Shown here piece after piece: positions 26,690 to 35,028 of a stretch of 64,000 nucleotides of DNA. A model generated the notes under the pieces. That model saw nothing but the letters and a program-made list of their open reading frames with translations, did no database searches and was not told where the DNA came from. The stretch's first letter is position 1. Each line of letters starts with the position of its first letter. Position numbers and translations under genes: made by a program. The stretch comes from Amycolatopsis pithecellobii (GTDB lineage: Bacteria > Actinomycetota > Actinomycetes > Mycobacteriales > Pseudonocardiaceae). Where the stretch lies: the NCBI RefSeq assembly GCF_009707865.1, contig NZ_WMBA01000001.1, forward strand, positions 62,001 through 126,000, given 5' to 3'.

Positions 26690-26718
26690 GCGCGTGCACA
26701 ATCCTCACAGATCGTGAG
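26686..26718. promoter_or_regulatory. Two adjacent dyads in the permease/PucR gap
   Basis: Perfect half-sites TTGTGC and GCACAA (26686-26701, four-base centre) overlap the putative -10 box. CTCAC and GTGAG (26704-26718, five-base centre) follow directly and include the first possible start codon. They are plausible operators for autoregulation or for the divergent permease operon. Confidence 0.4.
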
Positions 26719-27979
26719 CCCACGGATGAGAGATGTGGTCATGAGGACATCAGCCGACGACTGGAGTCGAGGCCGCCAAGACGAGGCGGTCCGTTCGATC
26801 GCCAAAATGCTGCTCACCGAGCGCCTCGACGAACTGGCCGTTACCGCTCAAGCACGCCTTGATCGGGAAGAGCCCGCTTATGCGCGGATGACTGAAACCG
26901 AGCCGGGGCAGAAATTGGCGGGCATGCGTCGGACACTCCGGCTGGCACTCACCCGGCTCGCGGGCGAATCGGTGCCCGCCGAGGTCGCGCAAGCCACGGC
27001 AGACGTCGGCCGGCAGCGGGCCGAACAAGGTTTTCCGCTACCCGCGGTGGTTCGTTCGTTTCAGTTGGACCTCCACACCGTGTGGGAGGCAATCATCGAG
27101 GAGGGGCGCAGCCGGGGCCTTGCCGATGGACACAATTTTCTCGATGGCCTGCTGGTGGCCTGGGAAGCGATCGACGCCAACAACATCGAAGTCGTCGACG
27201 CATACCGGCGTACGCAGGCCCATTTGGACAGTCACCGCTTCGAAATCCGCAGGCGTGCCTTCGAGCGCCTGATTCTGGAGGGAGAACACGACGACGCCGT
27301 CGTCGCCGAGGCTTCGGCCGCTCTGGGCATGGCGGCGCACGGCAGCTTCACCGTCGTCGTGGCCGCCGGGGTACCGATTCAACATCACGCCCTCACAAAA
27401 TGTCGCCACGCGCTCCAGCAGGCCAGCCTGCCCTTTCATTTCGGATACCTCGGCGACGAGTTACTGGGAATCGTGAACAGCGGACGTCAAGGCGGCCGCG
27501 CCATTCACCGCATGCTCAGGCCACTGGACGACTGGCGTTGCGGGACGGCGGAAATCACCGGACTCGGGAACACCGCCGCCGGAGTACGGCTGGCTCGCGC
27601 CGCGATGCGGAGCAGCGTCGAGTCCGGTCTCCGCCCCATCAAGTCCCATTGGGTCGGCGCCATCATGTCGGGCAACGAGGAACTCGCGGGCCTGATGGCC
27701 GGGGAGGTGCTCACGCCGTTGATGAAACTCCGTGAGTGCGAAAGCATCATCGAAACGGTGGGTAGTTTTCTCGAACTCGGATCGGTGGCGGCGGTGGCCG
27801 AGCAGACCTACCGGCATCGCAACACCGTCCGGAACCGGCTGAAGGCGGTGGAGGACGCGACCGGTCTGAGGCTCGCTGTTCCCAACGAGGCCGCATTACT
27901 GGTGATGGCCCTTGAATGGCTGAGGTCGCCCCGAGGGCGTTCGTTTTATGAAAGGTATGGCCCGGCGGCCTCGGCGTAG
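26714..27979 (+). CDS. PucR/CdaR-type transcriptional regulator
   Basis: 421 residues. The N-terminal half (to about 190) is an all-helical sensor-like region of the RsbRD/PucR-associated type; a GGDEF-like middle domain follows, and the C-terminus is the PucR helix-turn-helix: LGSVAAVAEQTYRHRNTVRN then RLKAVEDATGLRL. Family members sense small nitrogenous or catabolic ligands and activate neighbouring operons. The start is uncertain: GTG 26714, ATG 26726 or ATG 26741 are in frame and none has a strong ribosome site, so a near-leaderless message is possible. It is divergent from the permease-led operon and converges on the ROK gene with a 34-base overlap of the 3' ends. Confidence 0.85.
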   Translation: MSPRMRDVVMRTSADDWSRGRQDEAVRSIAKMLLTERLDELAVTAQARLDREEPAYARMTETEPGQKLAGMRRTLRLALTRLAGESVPAEVAQATADVGRQRAEQGFPLPAVVRSFQLDLHTVWEAIIEEGRSRGLADGHNFLDGLLVAWEAIDANNIEVVDAYRRTQAHLDSHRFEIRRRAFERLILEGEHDDAVVAEASAALGMAAHGSFTVVVAAGVPIQHHALTKCRHALQQASLPFHFGYLGDELLGIVNSGRQGGRAIHRMLRPLDDWRCGTAEITGLGNTAAGVRLARAAMRSSVESGLRPIKSHWVGAIMSGNEELAGLMAGEVLTPLMKLRECESIIETVGSFLELGSVAAVAEQTYRHRNTVRNRLKAVEDATGLRLAVPNEAALLVMALEWLRSPRGRSFYERYGPAASA

Positions 27980-29118
27980 AGCCGCTTTGAGCGCGCGGTC
28001 AGCATGTGGTCGCGCAATTGCCGGTGGGCGGCGCGGATTCCGGCTTCGGCGGCACCCCGGATCGTCGACAGGCCGAGTTCACGCGTGCTGGAAATCATGA
28101 TGGCCGGCACGATCGGCAGCGCGGACGCCAGCGCGTCGCGAACCTGGGGCAGTACCTTTTCCACGAGTGGTGCGAGACGACCGGTGAACAGGACGGTGGC
28201 GGGGTCGAGGGTCACGGCGACGACGCCGACGGCGGCGATGACGGCGGAGGTGAACGCACGCACGACATCTTCGCTCCCCGGCGGGGTGCGGGTCCAGGCG
28301 TGCTCGATCCGCTGGAGGCGTAAACCTTGCCGGCGAGCGAAGTCGAGCAATCCCCTGCTGCTCAGCAGCCGGCCGAGGGTCTCTTCGCCGACACCGGCCG
28401 GCAGGACACCAAGTTCTCCGAAGGCCGCGGTATGTCCGCGCACCAGCTGACGGTCGACGCAGGCCGCGACGGTGAAGACGCTGCTGACGCTGAACAGCAC
28501 GGCATCTCCTCGAACCCCGATGTCCTCCTCCGCGAGCGTGCCGAGTAACGCCGCGTTGGCGTCGCTGTCGAAGCTGACCGGCACTTCAAACTTGCGCTGC
28601 ATGGCATCGTGCAACGCCGTCCCGGCGAGGAAGCCGAGCGCAGCCGGGGGGCGCACAACCTCGGCCCCGGCCCGCACGGTGGCCGGGACCGCGACCACGA
28701 CCTGGCGGAGGGCGCCATCGGCGGCCGCACTCGCCCGGCGTACGTGCCGCGTCAGCCAGGCCCCGGCCTCCGCGGCGGAACTCAGCCCCGGAGTGGGGTG
28801 CGACTCCTTGACGATCGCCCGGCCCCGCAGGTCGGTGACCAGCAGACGGGTGTCCTGTACGCCGAAGCTGACGCCGGCCACGTGTCCCGCGTTCCGCGCC
28901 AGATCGAGGTAGGTCGACCGGCGACCGCGGCCGACCACGCTGTCGACGTCGCCGTCGACGACCAGGCCCGCGATGCGCAGTTCCTCCACGGCACGGGAGA
29001 CGGTGGCTTTGCTCAGCCCGGTCAACGCCATGACTTGGTTGCGGGTGATCGGGGCCCCGGCAAGAACCGCCCCGAGCACGCTGATCGTGTTGTGGTCACG
29101 GGCGGTCGGCGAACTCAT
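27946..29118 (-). CDS. ROK-family transcriptional repressor
   Basis: 390 residues: N-terminal winged helix-turn-helix (AGAPITRNQVMALTGLSKAT, VSRAVEELRIAGLV) and a C-terminal ROK domain (VAGVSFGVQDTRLLVTDLRG, FDSDANAALLG, GHTAAFGELGVLP). The cysteine-rich zinc motif of sugar kinases in the ROK family is absent, which fits a regulator binding a ligand without phosphorylating it. It is divergent from the class III aminotransferase with a 124-base gap that contains a dyad, so it very likely represses that gene and its own. Its 3' end overlaps that of the PucR gene. Confidence 0.88.
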   Translation of the reverse strand: MSSPTARDHNTISVLGAVLAGAPITRNQVMALTGLSKATVSRAVEELRIAGLVVDGDVDSVVGRGRRSTYLDLARNAGHVAGVSFGVQDTRLLVTDLRGRAIVKESHPTPGLSSAAEAGAWLTRHVRRASAAADGALRQVVVAVPATVRAGAEVVRPPAALGFLAGTALHDAMQRKFEVPVSFDSDANAALLGTLAEEDIGVRGDAVLFSVSSVFTVAACVDRQLVRGHTAAFGELGVLPAGVGEETLGRLLSSRGLLDFARRQGLRLQRIEHAWTRTPPGSEDVVRAFTSAVIAAVGVVAVTLDPATVLFTGRLAPLVEKVLPQVRDALASALPIVPAIMISSTRELGLSTIRGAAEAGIRAAHRQLRDHMLTARSKRLYAEAAGPYLS

Positions 29119-29200
29119 CGGACAACTTTAACCGAGTGTTTTGTCTCAGTTCCAGCCTGTGCGGAAAAAGGACATTGCCTTCTGGCAGCGGTCCGTATAA

Positions 29201-29217
29201 AGTTTCTGACTGAAACT
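29201..29217. promoter_or_regulatory. Dyad operator candidate between ROK and aminotransferase genes
   Basis: Perfect six-base arms AGTTTC and GAAACT flank TGACT. The first arm overlaps a -10-like TATAAA (29196-29201), and GAAACT is followed by a second GAAACT copy. The site is AT-rich compared with its surroundings, and its place upstream of the aminotransferase ATG suits a repressor site for the ROK protein. Confidence 0.5.
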
Positions 29218-29242
29218 GAAACTTACTCCCGAGGTGGTTTCG

Positions 29243-30592
29243 ATGACCTTCACCGTGAGCCGGGCACTGGCGAACTATCCGAACCGGTTCGATCCGGGAT
29301 CGCTGGCCGAACTGGCCCCGGAACTGCGATCAACGATCGAGCGGCGGATAAACGTGCTGGGACCGGGCTACTCGCTGATCTACCGGGAGCCGGTCGGGTT
29401 CGTGTCGGGCCGCGGAGCCCACCTGTTCGACGCGGAGGGCAACGACTTCCTCGACGCGTACAACAACGTGCCCTGTGTCGGCCACTGCCATCCGCATGTG
29501 GTGGAGGCGGTGGACCGGCAGATGGCGACGCTGAATACCAACACCCGGTACGTGCAGAACAACCTGGTCGAATACGCCGAACGGCTGGTGGCGACCTTCC
29601 CGGTGGAGCTGTCCCGGGTGACGTTCGCGTGCTCGGGTTCGGAGGCCAACGATCTCGCGGTCCGGGTCGCCCGGTTCTACACGGGCCACGAGGGCATCGT
29701 GGTCACTCGCTACGCCTATCACGGGATCACACGCGAGACCGCGTCTTTCTCCCCGCACCTGGGCACGGGCTCTCCGCTGGGCCCGAACGTGCGGCTGATC
29801 GAACCGCCGGATCCGCGGCTGGTGCCCGCGGGCACAACATTGGCCGAGTACATGCGGGAACAGGTGCGGGGGGCGATCGCCGACCTGGAGCGCCACGGAC
29901 ACGGGCTGGCCGCGCTGATCACCGACAACGCGCATACGAGCGACGGAATCTTCACCGATCCGGTCGGCTACCTCCAGGTCATGATCGACGAGGCACACGC
30001 CGCCGGGGGGATCTACATCGCGGACGAGGTTCAGTCCGGGTTCGCCAGGCTCGGTGAGTCGATGTGGGGCTTCCAGCGCCATGACGTGGTCCCCGACATC
30101 GTCACGATGGGCAAGCCGATGGCCAACGGGCTCCCACTGTCGGGCGTGGTGTTCCGCCCTGAGGTATCCGACGAGTTCGGCCGGAATGTTCGCTATTTCA
30201 ACACCTTCGGGGGCAGCTCCGTCCCGATCGCCGCGGCGGCCGCCGTGCTCGATGTCCTGGAGACCGAAGGAGTTGCGGAACGTGTCCTGGCCACCGGCAC
30301 GGCCTTACGTGAGGGGTTGCGCGAAATCCTTGCGGAATCCGAGCATGTCGCCGAGGTGCGCGGGGCGGGCTTGTATATCGGTGTCGAGATCGTCACCCAC
30401 CGCGACAACGGCACGCCGGACCGGTCCCGCACCGAAGCGGTGATCAACGCGCTGCGCGACCAGCGCATTCTCATCAACGGCACCGGCATCGGTGTAAACG
30501 TCCTGAAGATTCGTCCTCCGCTGGCCTTCACCTTCGACGACGTCGGCCGTTTCCTCGACACTTTCGCGCCGATCGCTCGCACGCACCTCTGA
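29243..30592 (+). CDS. Class III aminotransferase, phospho-lyase (AGXT2L)-like
   Basis: 449-residue PLP enzyme. NNVPCVGHCHPHVVEA (about 75-90), NTNTRYVQNN, CSGSEANDLAVRVARF, IADEVQSGFARLG with the PLP-pyridine aspartate D261, and VTMGKPMANGLPLSG with the Schiff-base lysine K291. This is the same subfamily as ethanolamine-phosphate and phosphohydroxylysine phospho-lyases, and all active-site residues missing from the fusion protein at 22123-25041 are present here. ATG is five bases after GAGGTGG; a GTG nine bases earlier lies inside that site and was rejected. Monocistronic and probably controlled by the divergent ROK protein. Transaminase versus phospho-lyase activity cannot be told from sequence. 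Confidence 0.9.
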   Translation: MTFTVSRALANYPNRFDPGSLAELAPELRSTIERRINVLGPGYSLIYREPVGFVSGRGAHLFDAEGNDFLDAYNNVPCVGHCHPHVVEAVDRQMATLNTNTRYVQNNLVEYAERLVATFPVELSRVTFACSGSEANDLAVRVARFYTGHEGIVVTRYAYHGITRETASFSPHLGTGSPLGPNVRLIEPPDPRLVPAGTTLAEYMREQVRGAIADLERHGHGLAALITDNAHTSDGIFTDPVGYLQVMIDEAHAAGGIYIADEVQSGFARLGESMWGFQRHDVVPDIVTMGKPMANGLPLSGVVFRPEVSDEFGRNVRYFNTFGGSSVPIAAAAAVLDVLETEGVAERVLATGTALREGLREILAESEHVAEVRGAGLYIGVEIVTHRDNGTPDRSRTEAVINALRDQRILINGTGIGVNVLKIRPPLAFTFDDVGRFLDTFAPIARTHL

Positions 30593-30623
30593 CTCCGTCG
30601 GTGCCTGAACGGTGCTGACCTAA

Positions 30624-30735
30624 CAGCGCGGCCAGGACCTCGCCGCATGGATCGCCACGGCGCGCGCCGACACGCTCCCCGGTTTTGACTCCTACCTCAA
30701 CGGCCTGGACAAGGCAATCAACGCCAGAGCCAAGT
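30624..30735 (+). pseudogene. Fragment resembling an ISL3-family transposase
   Basis: About 37 codons read QRGQDLAAWIATARADTLPG then FDSYLNGLDKAINARAK, similar to the C-terminal part of ISL3-type transposases (AWI..AR...LP...S...GLD). No terminal repeats, start codon or catalytic core remain. If right, it marks an old insertion at the edge of the decayed 30.6-31.2 kb stretch. The match is short and may be misleading. Confidence 0.35.
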
Positions 30736-30890
30736 CAGCTGTGCCGCGATGCGGGGTTCAGTCGGATCTCGATGTTGCCGGACGTCGTCTCCGGCGCCGG
30801 GCCGGCCGAAGTGGCCAGGGAGTGTCCTCTACATCCCAATGATCTTATGGCCGAGTATTACGCGTCGGCGGTCTATTTTGTTCACACACC
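30736..30890. other. Gap without recognisable gene
   Basis: About 155 bases between the transposase-like scrap and the allophanate hydrolase relic. Short frames only; one reads CRDAGFSRISMLPDV, faintly like a methyltransferase C-terminus, but too short to assign. Confidence 0.3.
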
Positions 30891-31193
30891 AACAGCACCG
30901 GCCCGGGCTACCGGATGTACACAGTGGACGGTCTGTTTTCGCGGCCGGGTCTCGTCCACACCGGAACTGGACCGGCGGACGGCATCGAGCTGGAAGTGTG
31001 GGACCTGCCCGGCTCGGCGGTCGGCCCGTTGCTCGCCCCGACCGCCGAGCCACGGCATCTGGGTCCGCCGGCGCTGGACGACGGCAGCACCGTGCTCGGT
31101 TTCATGGCGGACAGCGGGTGCGCCGACCCGGCCCGCGACATCACCGGCTTCAGCGGCCGGCGCTCCTACCTGGCGTCGGGCGCAGGAGGGTAA
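30891..31193 (+). pseudogene. C-terminal relic of allophanate hydrolase
   Basis: An open frame of about 100 codons matches the C-terminal domain of allophanate hydrolase (AtzF type): NSTGPGYRMYTVDGLFSRPG, LVHTG, DGIELEVWDLPGSAVGPLLA, LDDGSTVLGFMAD and the closing DITGFSGRRSYLASG. The amidase core (about 450 residues) is absent, so the enzyme that splits allophanate to ammonia and CO2 cannot be made here. The 3' end overlaps the opposite SnoaL-like gene by 44 bases. No urea carboxylase is nearby. Confidence 0.6.
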
Positions 31194-31584
31194 CGGCGGC
31201 GGCGTGTTCCCGTTGGCGCGCCTCGTCCCAGTCGCCGGTGCAGTAGACGGCGGCCGCGGTGATCAGGCCATCGGTGACCTCGGCCCGCATCATCTCGCGG
31301 CAGTACCAGTTCTGGCCGTCGGCGTGCCAGCGTTCGTGGAACTCGACGACGAACCCGGTGTCGGTGGGGTTGGCCTGTACGAACGGCACCGAGCCCAGCG
31401 ACGGATGGGAGGCGAGCCGGGTCCGCAGCACGTCGGCCGCGCCCTGCACCTGGATCCACCAGGTCGGCATGGTGAACTCGAGGAACACTTCCTCGGCGAA
31501 CAGGCCCTCCGGCAGGGTTCCGGTCTCGAGGAACTCGACGAACTTGCCGGTCAGGTTCTTCACGAGCTGCGCGTCGGTCGACAT
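31150..31584 (-). CDS. SnoaL/NTF2-like protein
   Basis: 144 residues with a cone-shaped NTF2-like fold: LVKNLTGKFVEFLETGTLPE, LFAEEVFLEFTMPTWWIQVQ, FVVEFHERWHADGQNWYCRE and VTDGLITAAAVYCTGDWDEA. Such proteins are isomerases, hydrolases or ligand-binding partners. ATG lies four bases after the cupin gene stop, so the two are co-translated. No catalytic residue can be assigned with confidence. Confidence 0.75.
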   Translation of the reverse strand: MSTDAQLVKNLTGKFVEFLETGTLPEGLFAEEVFLEFTMPTWWIQVQGAADVLRTRLASHPSLGSVPFVQANPTDTGFVVEFHERWHADGQNWYCREMMRAEVTDGLITAAAVYCTGDWDEARQREHAAAVTLLRPTPGRSAGR

Positions 31585-31588
31585 GGCG

Positions 31589-31969
31589 TCACACCTCGGA
31601 GTTCAGCAGGCCGGCGTTGCGGGTGACGACGGCCATCGTGGCCGCCAGCCCGTCGGACGGGCTGAATTCGACGACCTCGGTGCCGGCGAACAGTAGCGGC
31701 AGGTGGCCGGGCGCGCCGTAGTAGGCGTCGCCTGCGGTGTACTCCTCGTCGTGGTCGGCGTACCGGAACACGACGCGCCCGGCCAGCACGACGCCCCAGT
31801 GCGGGCACTGGCACCGGTTGCCGGGCAGGCCCGCGAAGAGGGGACCGGGGTCGAAGTCGAGCTTGTGCGTTTCGAAGCCGACGGTGTAGTCACCGAGCTC
31901 GGCGTAGCGGCCCTCGATCATGGGCTCGTCGACGCTCATCGCGGCCTCGGTCTTGTTGATGTGTGGCAT
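31589..31969 (-). CDS. Cupin-domain protein
   Basis: 126 residues: CPHWGVVLAGRVVFRYADHD is the first cupin motif, followed by EEYTAGDAYYGAPGHLPLLF and VVEFSPSDG. A single small jelly-roll barrel of unknown ligand; of the usual metal ligands the histidine in CPHWG is clear but the second His-x-His pair is not. AGAAGGAG lies eight bases before the ATG. It sits 64 bases downstream of the large ATPase gene on the same strand and directly before the SnoaL-like gene, so all three may be one transcript. Confidence 0.75.
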   Translation of the reverse strand: MPHINKTEAAMSVDEPMIEGRYAELGDYTVGFETHKLDFDPGPLFAGLPGNRCQCPHWGVVLAGRVVFRYADHDEEYTAGDAYYGAPGHLPLLFAGTEVVEFSPSDGLAATMAVVTRNAGLLNSEV

Positions 31970-32033
31970 CGCGGGGCTCCTTCTCTCGCTGGGTATGTCC
32001 CGGAGGCGTGAGAAGGCGTCGCACGGTGTGCGA

Positions 32034-34910
32034 TCAGGTGCGCCAGTCGACGGGCGACTCGGGGTCGTAGACGCAGAACGTGCCGGTTCGCACGCAGCGC
32101 CGCAGGTGCTCTGCGAGCGCCCGGTCGGTCCCGGCGATGCGGCGGATGGCGTAGGAGATGCGCGCGGTGACTGCGGTGCGGGCCCGTTCGGCCGACGATC
32201 CGGCGCGGCGATCGCGGCCGCCGAGCCCGTAGGCGCGCGTCAGCTCCGCGAGCAAGGCTTCGCGTTCGGCGCCGATCTTGGCCGCACGTCCGGCATCGCC
32301 GGTGGCGTCCGCGTCGTCGGCTTCGGTCTCCAGCTCGCGCAGCCGGCGCTGGTACGCGGTGCGGGCGTGCGTGTCGAGCATGGGACCGGTGTCGCTCTCG
32401 ACGACCACACCGGCGAGGTCGAGCGCGGCGACCGGACGCCCCGGTGCCGCGAGTAGCGCGCCGAGGTCGCGCAGGCCCTTGCTGTCCCGCAGGCGCGACT
32501 CGACGCCCGACCAGCGGACGGTCCAGTACTCGCCGTCGCGCCGGAACTCGTTGTCCGTCAACGGTTTCTGCCCGTCGAGCTGATCGAGGAACTGCCGTAC
32601 CGGGCCGCGCACGGCGGCGCCGATGCCCTCCACGGCGTACAGCCCGGCGTAGGGGGTGAGCGCGTCGCGCACCCACCGGGTGACCGCGCGCGGCCCGGTT
32701 ACGGCGAGGGTTTCGGCGAGCTGGGCCATCGCGGGCAGCCACTCCGAGTCGCGCACCATGCCGGGCAGCAGCGGCGCGACGGCGTCGAGCTGGTCGCGGG
32801 CCTCCGGTACCCGGCCCAGCTGCGCCAGCAGCAACGCGCGCGTGATGTGCGGCCACGCCCCGGGCAGCGCGGCCTGGTCGAGTTCCGCCAGCATCCCGCG
32901 CAGTCCCTCGCGGTCACCGGATTCGGCGCACAGCAGCCACCGTTGCGTGCTCACCAGCACGGCGGCGTTGTCGCTGCCGGCGCGCTCGCCGAGCGCGGCC
33001 GCCTCCGCGAGCGAGGCACGGCAGTCGTCGAACCGCCGCTGCATGAGTGCGCGCATGCCGCGCCACAGCGGGACATACCAGGTGTAGAGCGGGTGACCCA
33101 CCGTTTCCGCGACGACCCGGTACGCGGTGATCTCGGCGTCCGCGTCACCGATGCGGCCGATTTCCAGCAACGCCACGAGCCGCAGCCGCCGCCCCAGCAG
33201 CACCAGCCGCGGGTCCCGGATCCGCTGCGCGACCTCGACGATCTCGGTCGCCGCGGCCAGCCGCTCGTGACAGTGTTCCGGACCGGCCATCGCATCGCAC
33301 GACGCCGCGAGTGCCGCCGCGACCGCCACGTCGTCACCGCTGGCGCGTGCCTCGGTCACCGCGTCGGTGGCGAGTTCAAGCCGCCGCTGCGGGGACCCGA
33401 CGAACGTCAGCGCCACCGACAACCGCGCCGTCACCAGCGCGCGCAGCACATCCGGCAAAGGCTCCTCGCGCAACCGTTCCAGCAGGTCGATCTGGCGCTG
33501 GTCGAGCAGACCGATCTCGAACCCGGCCCGGCCCGCGCCGATCCCGAGCACCGCCTCGGCGACGAGATCCATCCGGCCCGCGCGCTCCGCGCGGTCGGCG
33601 GCCTCCAGCAGGCAGGCGCGCGCCCTCGGCCGCGCACCTGACGCGGTCAGCGCTTCGCCCAGCGCGATCCCGTTTCGCGCGCGCTCCTCCCACGGCGCCC
33701 CGGCGGCTTCGAGGCACCGACCGGCTTCGGCGTACCAGGCCGCGGCGTCCTCGAAGGCCAAGCGCCGCAACGCTTCCTGCCCCGCGCGCGTCGCCCAGTC
33801 GGCGCCTTCGGGCGCGCCCGCTCGCAGGAGATGCGCCGCGATCTCGGCCGCGTCGACGTCGAACCCGCGGCCCGCCCTCCGGATGAGACAGTCCGCCGCC
33901 ACCCGGTGCCTGCCCGCCAGCTCGCCCGGTGCGAGGACGTCGTAGACCGCGTCGCGGATCAGTTCGTGCCGGAACCGGCCGATGCCCGGTTCGACCCGTT
34001 CGACGACGCCGGCCGCCTCGTCCATCCGCTCGCCGACATCGCTCAGCGACACGCCCGCCAGCTCGGCCAGGACGTCGAGCCGGAACCGGCTGCCCAGCAC
34101 CGCCGCCCTGGTCACCACGGCGCGGGCCGGCTCGGGCAGACCGGCCAGCCGGGCGGCCACCAGCGCCTGCACCGACGACGGAACGACCGAATCCGGGTCC
34201 GCGCCGGACGCCAGCAACTCGCAGACCAGCAGCGGGTTTCCACCGGTGCGGCGGCTGATCGTCCGGACCACCGCGGGCGCGGCGCCGGTCGCGGCCGCCA
34301 GCTCGGCTACTTCCGCGTCGGCGAACGGGTGCAGCCGGACCCGCGCACCGAGCCGGTTCAGCGTCGCCCGCACCTCTTCCCGGCCACGCCACTCCGCCTC
34401 GTCGTCGCGCGCGGTGGCCAGCACCAGCACCGGCGCCGACCGGAGCGCGGGCGCGATCTCGGTGAGCAGACGCAGCGACGAGAGGTCCGCGTCCTGCAGG
34501 TCGTCCACGATCACCAGCACCGGCGCCGCCGCGCGCAGCAGGTCCGTCAGGTCGAGCGACAACCACCAGCGCGCAGTCTCGGGATCCCGGGATTCGGGCG
34601 ATGTCGCGAGACCCGCCAGCCCCGCCAGCGACGTCGACCGGCGCACGATCTCTCCGGTCTCCCGCTCCGCCGCCAGCGTGCGCACCACCCGCGCCCAGGG
34701 CCGCAACGCCGCACCCGGCGTGCACCACGTCCACAGCACCCGAAGCCCGTCTGCGGCGGCGCTCGCCTCCTCGGCCAGCCGGGTCTTGCCGACCCCCGCA
34801 TCCCCCGTGACCAGCACCAAGCCGCCCCGGCCGGCGCGCGCACGCTCGACCGCGGCACGGATCTCCGCGACCGCACCAGACCTCGCCACCAGCGGAAGCC
34901 GCACGACCAC
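32034..34910 (-). CDS. Large AAA/STAND-type ATPase regulator
   Basis: 958 residues. An N-terminal NTPase carries Walker A GDAGVGKT (residues 36-43), a Walker B strand VLVIVDDLQDAD (about 145) and a winged-helix region. A long helical TPR-like stretch follows (about 350-760). The C-terminal 150 residues (WTVRWSGVESRLRDSKGLRD, LDTHARTAYQRRLRELETEA, YGLGGRDRR, AVTARISYAIRRI, CVRTGTFCVYDP) form a conserved actinobacterial domain found at the end of this regulator class, in place of a LuxR helix-turn-helix. The start is uncertain: GTG 34910 is where homology begins, and in-frame starts reach 35051. Divergent from the HD-GYP/LuxR gene, with a palindrome between them. Confidence 0.82.
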   Translation of the reverse strand: MVVRLPLVARSGAVAEIRAAVERARAGRGGLVLVTGDAGVGKTRLAEEASAAADGLRVLWTWCTPGAALRPWARVVRTLAAERETGEIVRRSTSLAGLAGLATSPESRDPETARWWLSLDLTDLLRAAAPVLVIVDDLQDADLSSLRLLTEIAPALRSAPVLVLATARDDEAEWRGREEVRATLNRLGARVRLHPFADAEVAELAAATGAAPAVVRTISRRTGGNPLLVCELLASGADPDSVVPSSVQALVAARLAGLPEPARAVVTRAAVLGSRFRLDVLAELAGVSLSDVGERMDEAAGVVERVEPGIGRFRHELIRDAVYDVLAPGELAGRHRVAADCLIRRAGRGFDVDAAEIAAHLLRAGAPEGADWATRAGQEALRRLAFEDAAAWYAEAGRCLEAAGAPWEERARNGIALGEALTASGARPRARACLLEAADRAERAGRMDLVAEAVLGIGAGRAGFEIGLLDQRQIDLLERLREEPLPDVLRALVTARLSVALTFVGSPQRRLELATDAVTEARASGDDVAVAAALAASCDAMAGPEHCHERLAAATEIVEVAQRIRDPRLVLLGRRLRLVALLEIGRIGDADAEITAYRVVAETVGHPLYTWYVPLWRGMRALMQRRFDDCRASLAEAAALGERAGSDNAAVLVSTQRWLLCAESGDREGLRGMLAELDQAALPGAWPHITRALLLAQLGRVPEARDQLDAVAPLLPGMVRDSEWLPAMAQLAETLAVTGPRAVTRWVRDALTPYAGLYAVEGIGAAVRGPVRQFLDQLDGQKPLTDNEFRRDGEYWTVRWSGVESRLRDSKGLRDLGALLAAPGRPVAALDLAGVVVESDTGPMLDTHARTAYQRRLRELETEADDADATGDAGRAAKIGAEREALLAELTRAYGLGGRDRRAGSSAERARTAVTARISYAIRRIAGTDRALAEHLRRCVRTGTFCVYDPESPVDWRT

Positions 34911-34970
34911 ACTGTCCCACGCACCGCCCCCGCCCGGCTCGCCTCGTTCGCAAACCGTAAGGGCTGCGTG

Positions 34971-34985
34971 GGTCAGCCGCTGACC
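34971..34985. promoter_or_regulatory. Palindrome between divergent regulators
   Basis: Perfect seven-base arms GGTCAGC and GCTGACC around one central base, in the 118-base gap between the ATPase gene and the HD-GYP/LuxR gene. A symmetric site in a divergent control region suggests an operator for one of the two. Confidence 0.45.
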
Positions 34986-35028
34986 ATTTCGGGAGTCGCC
35001 GTGGCTGCGTGCGCGTACGCTGTGGACG

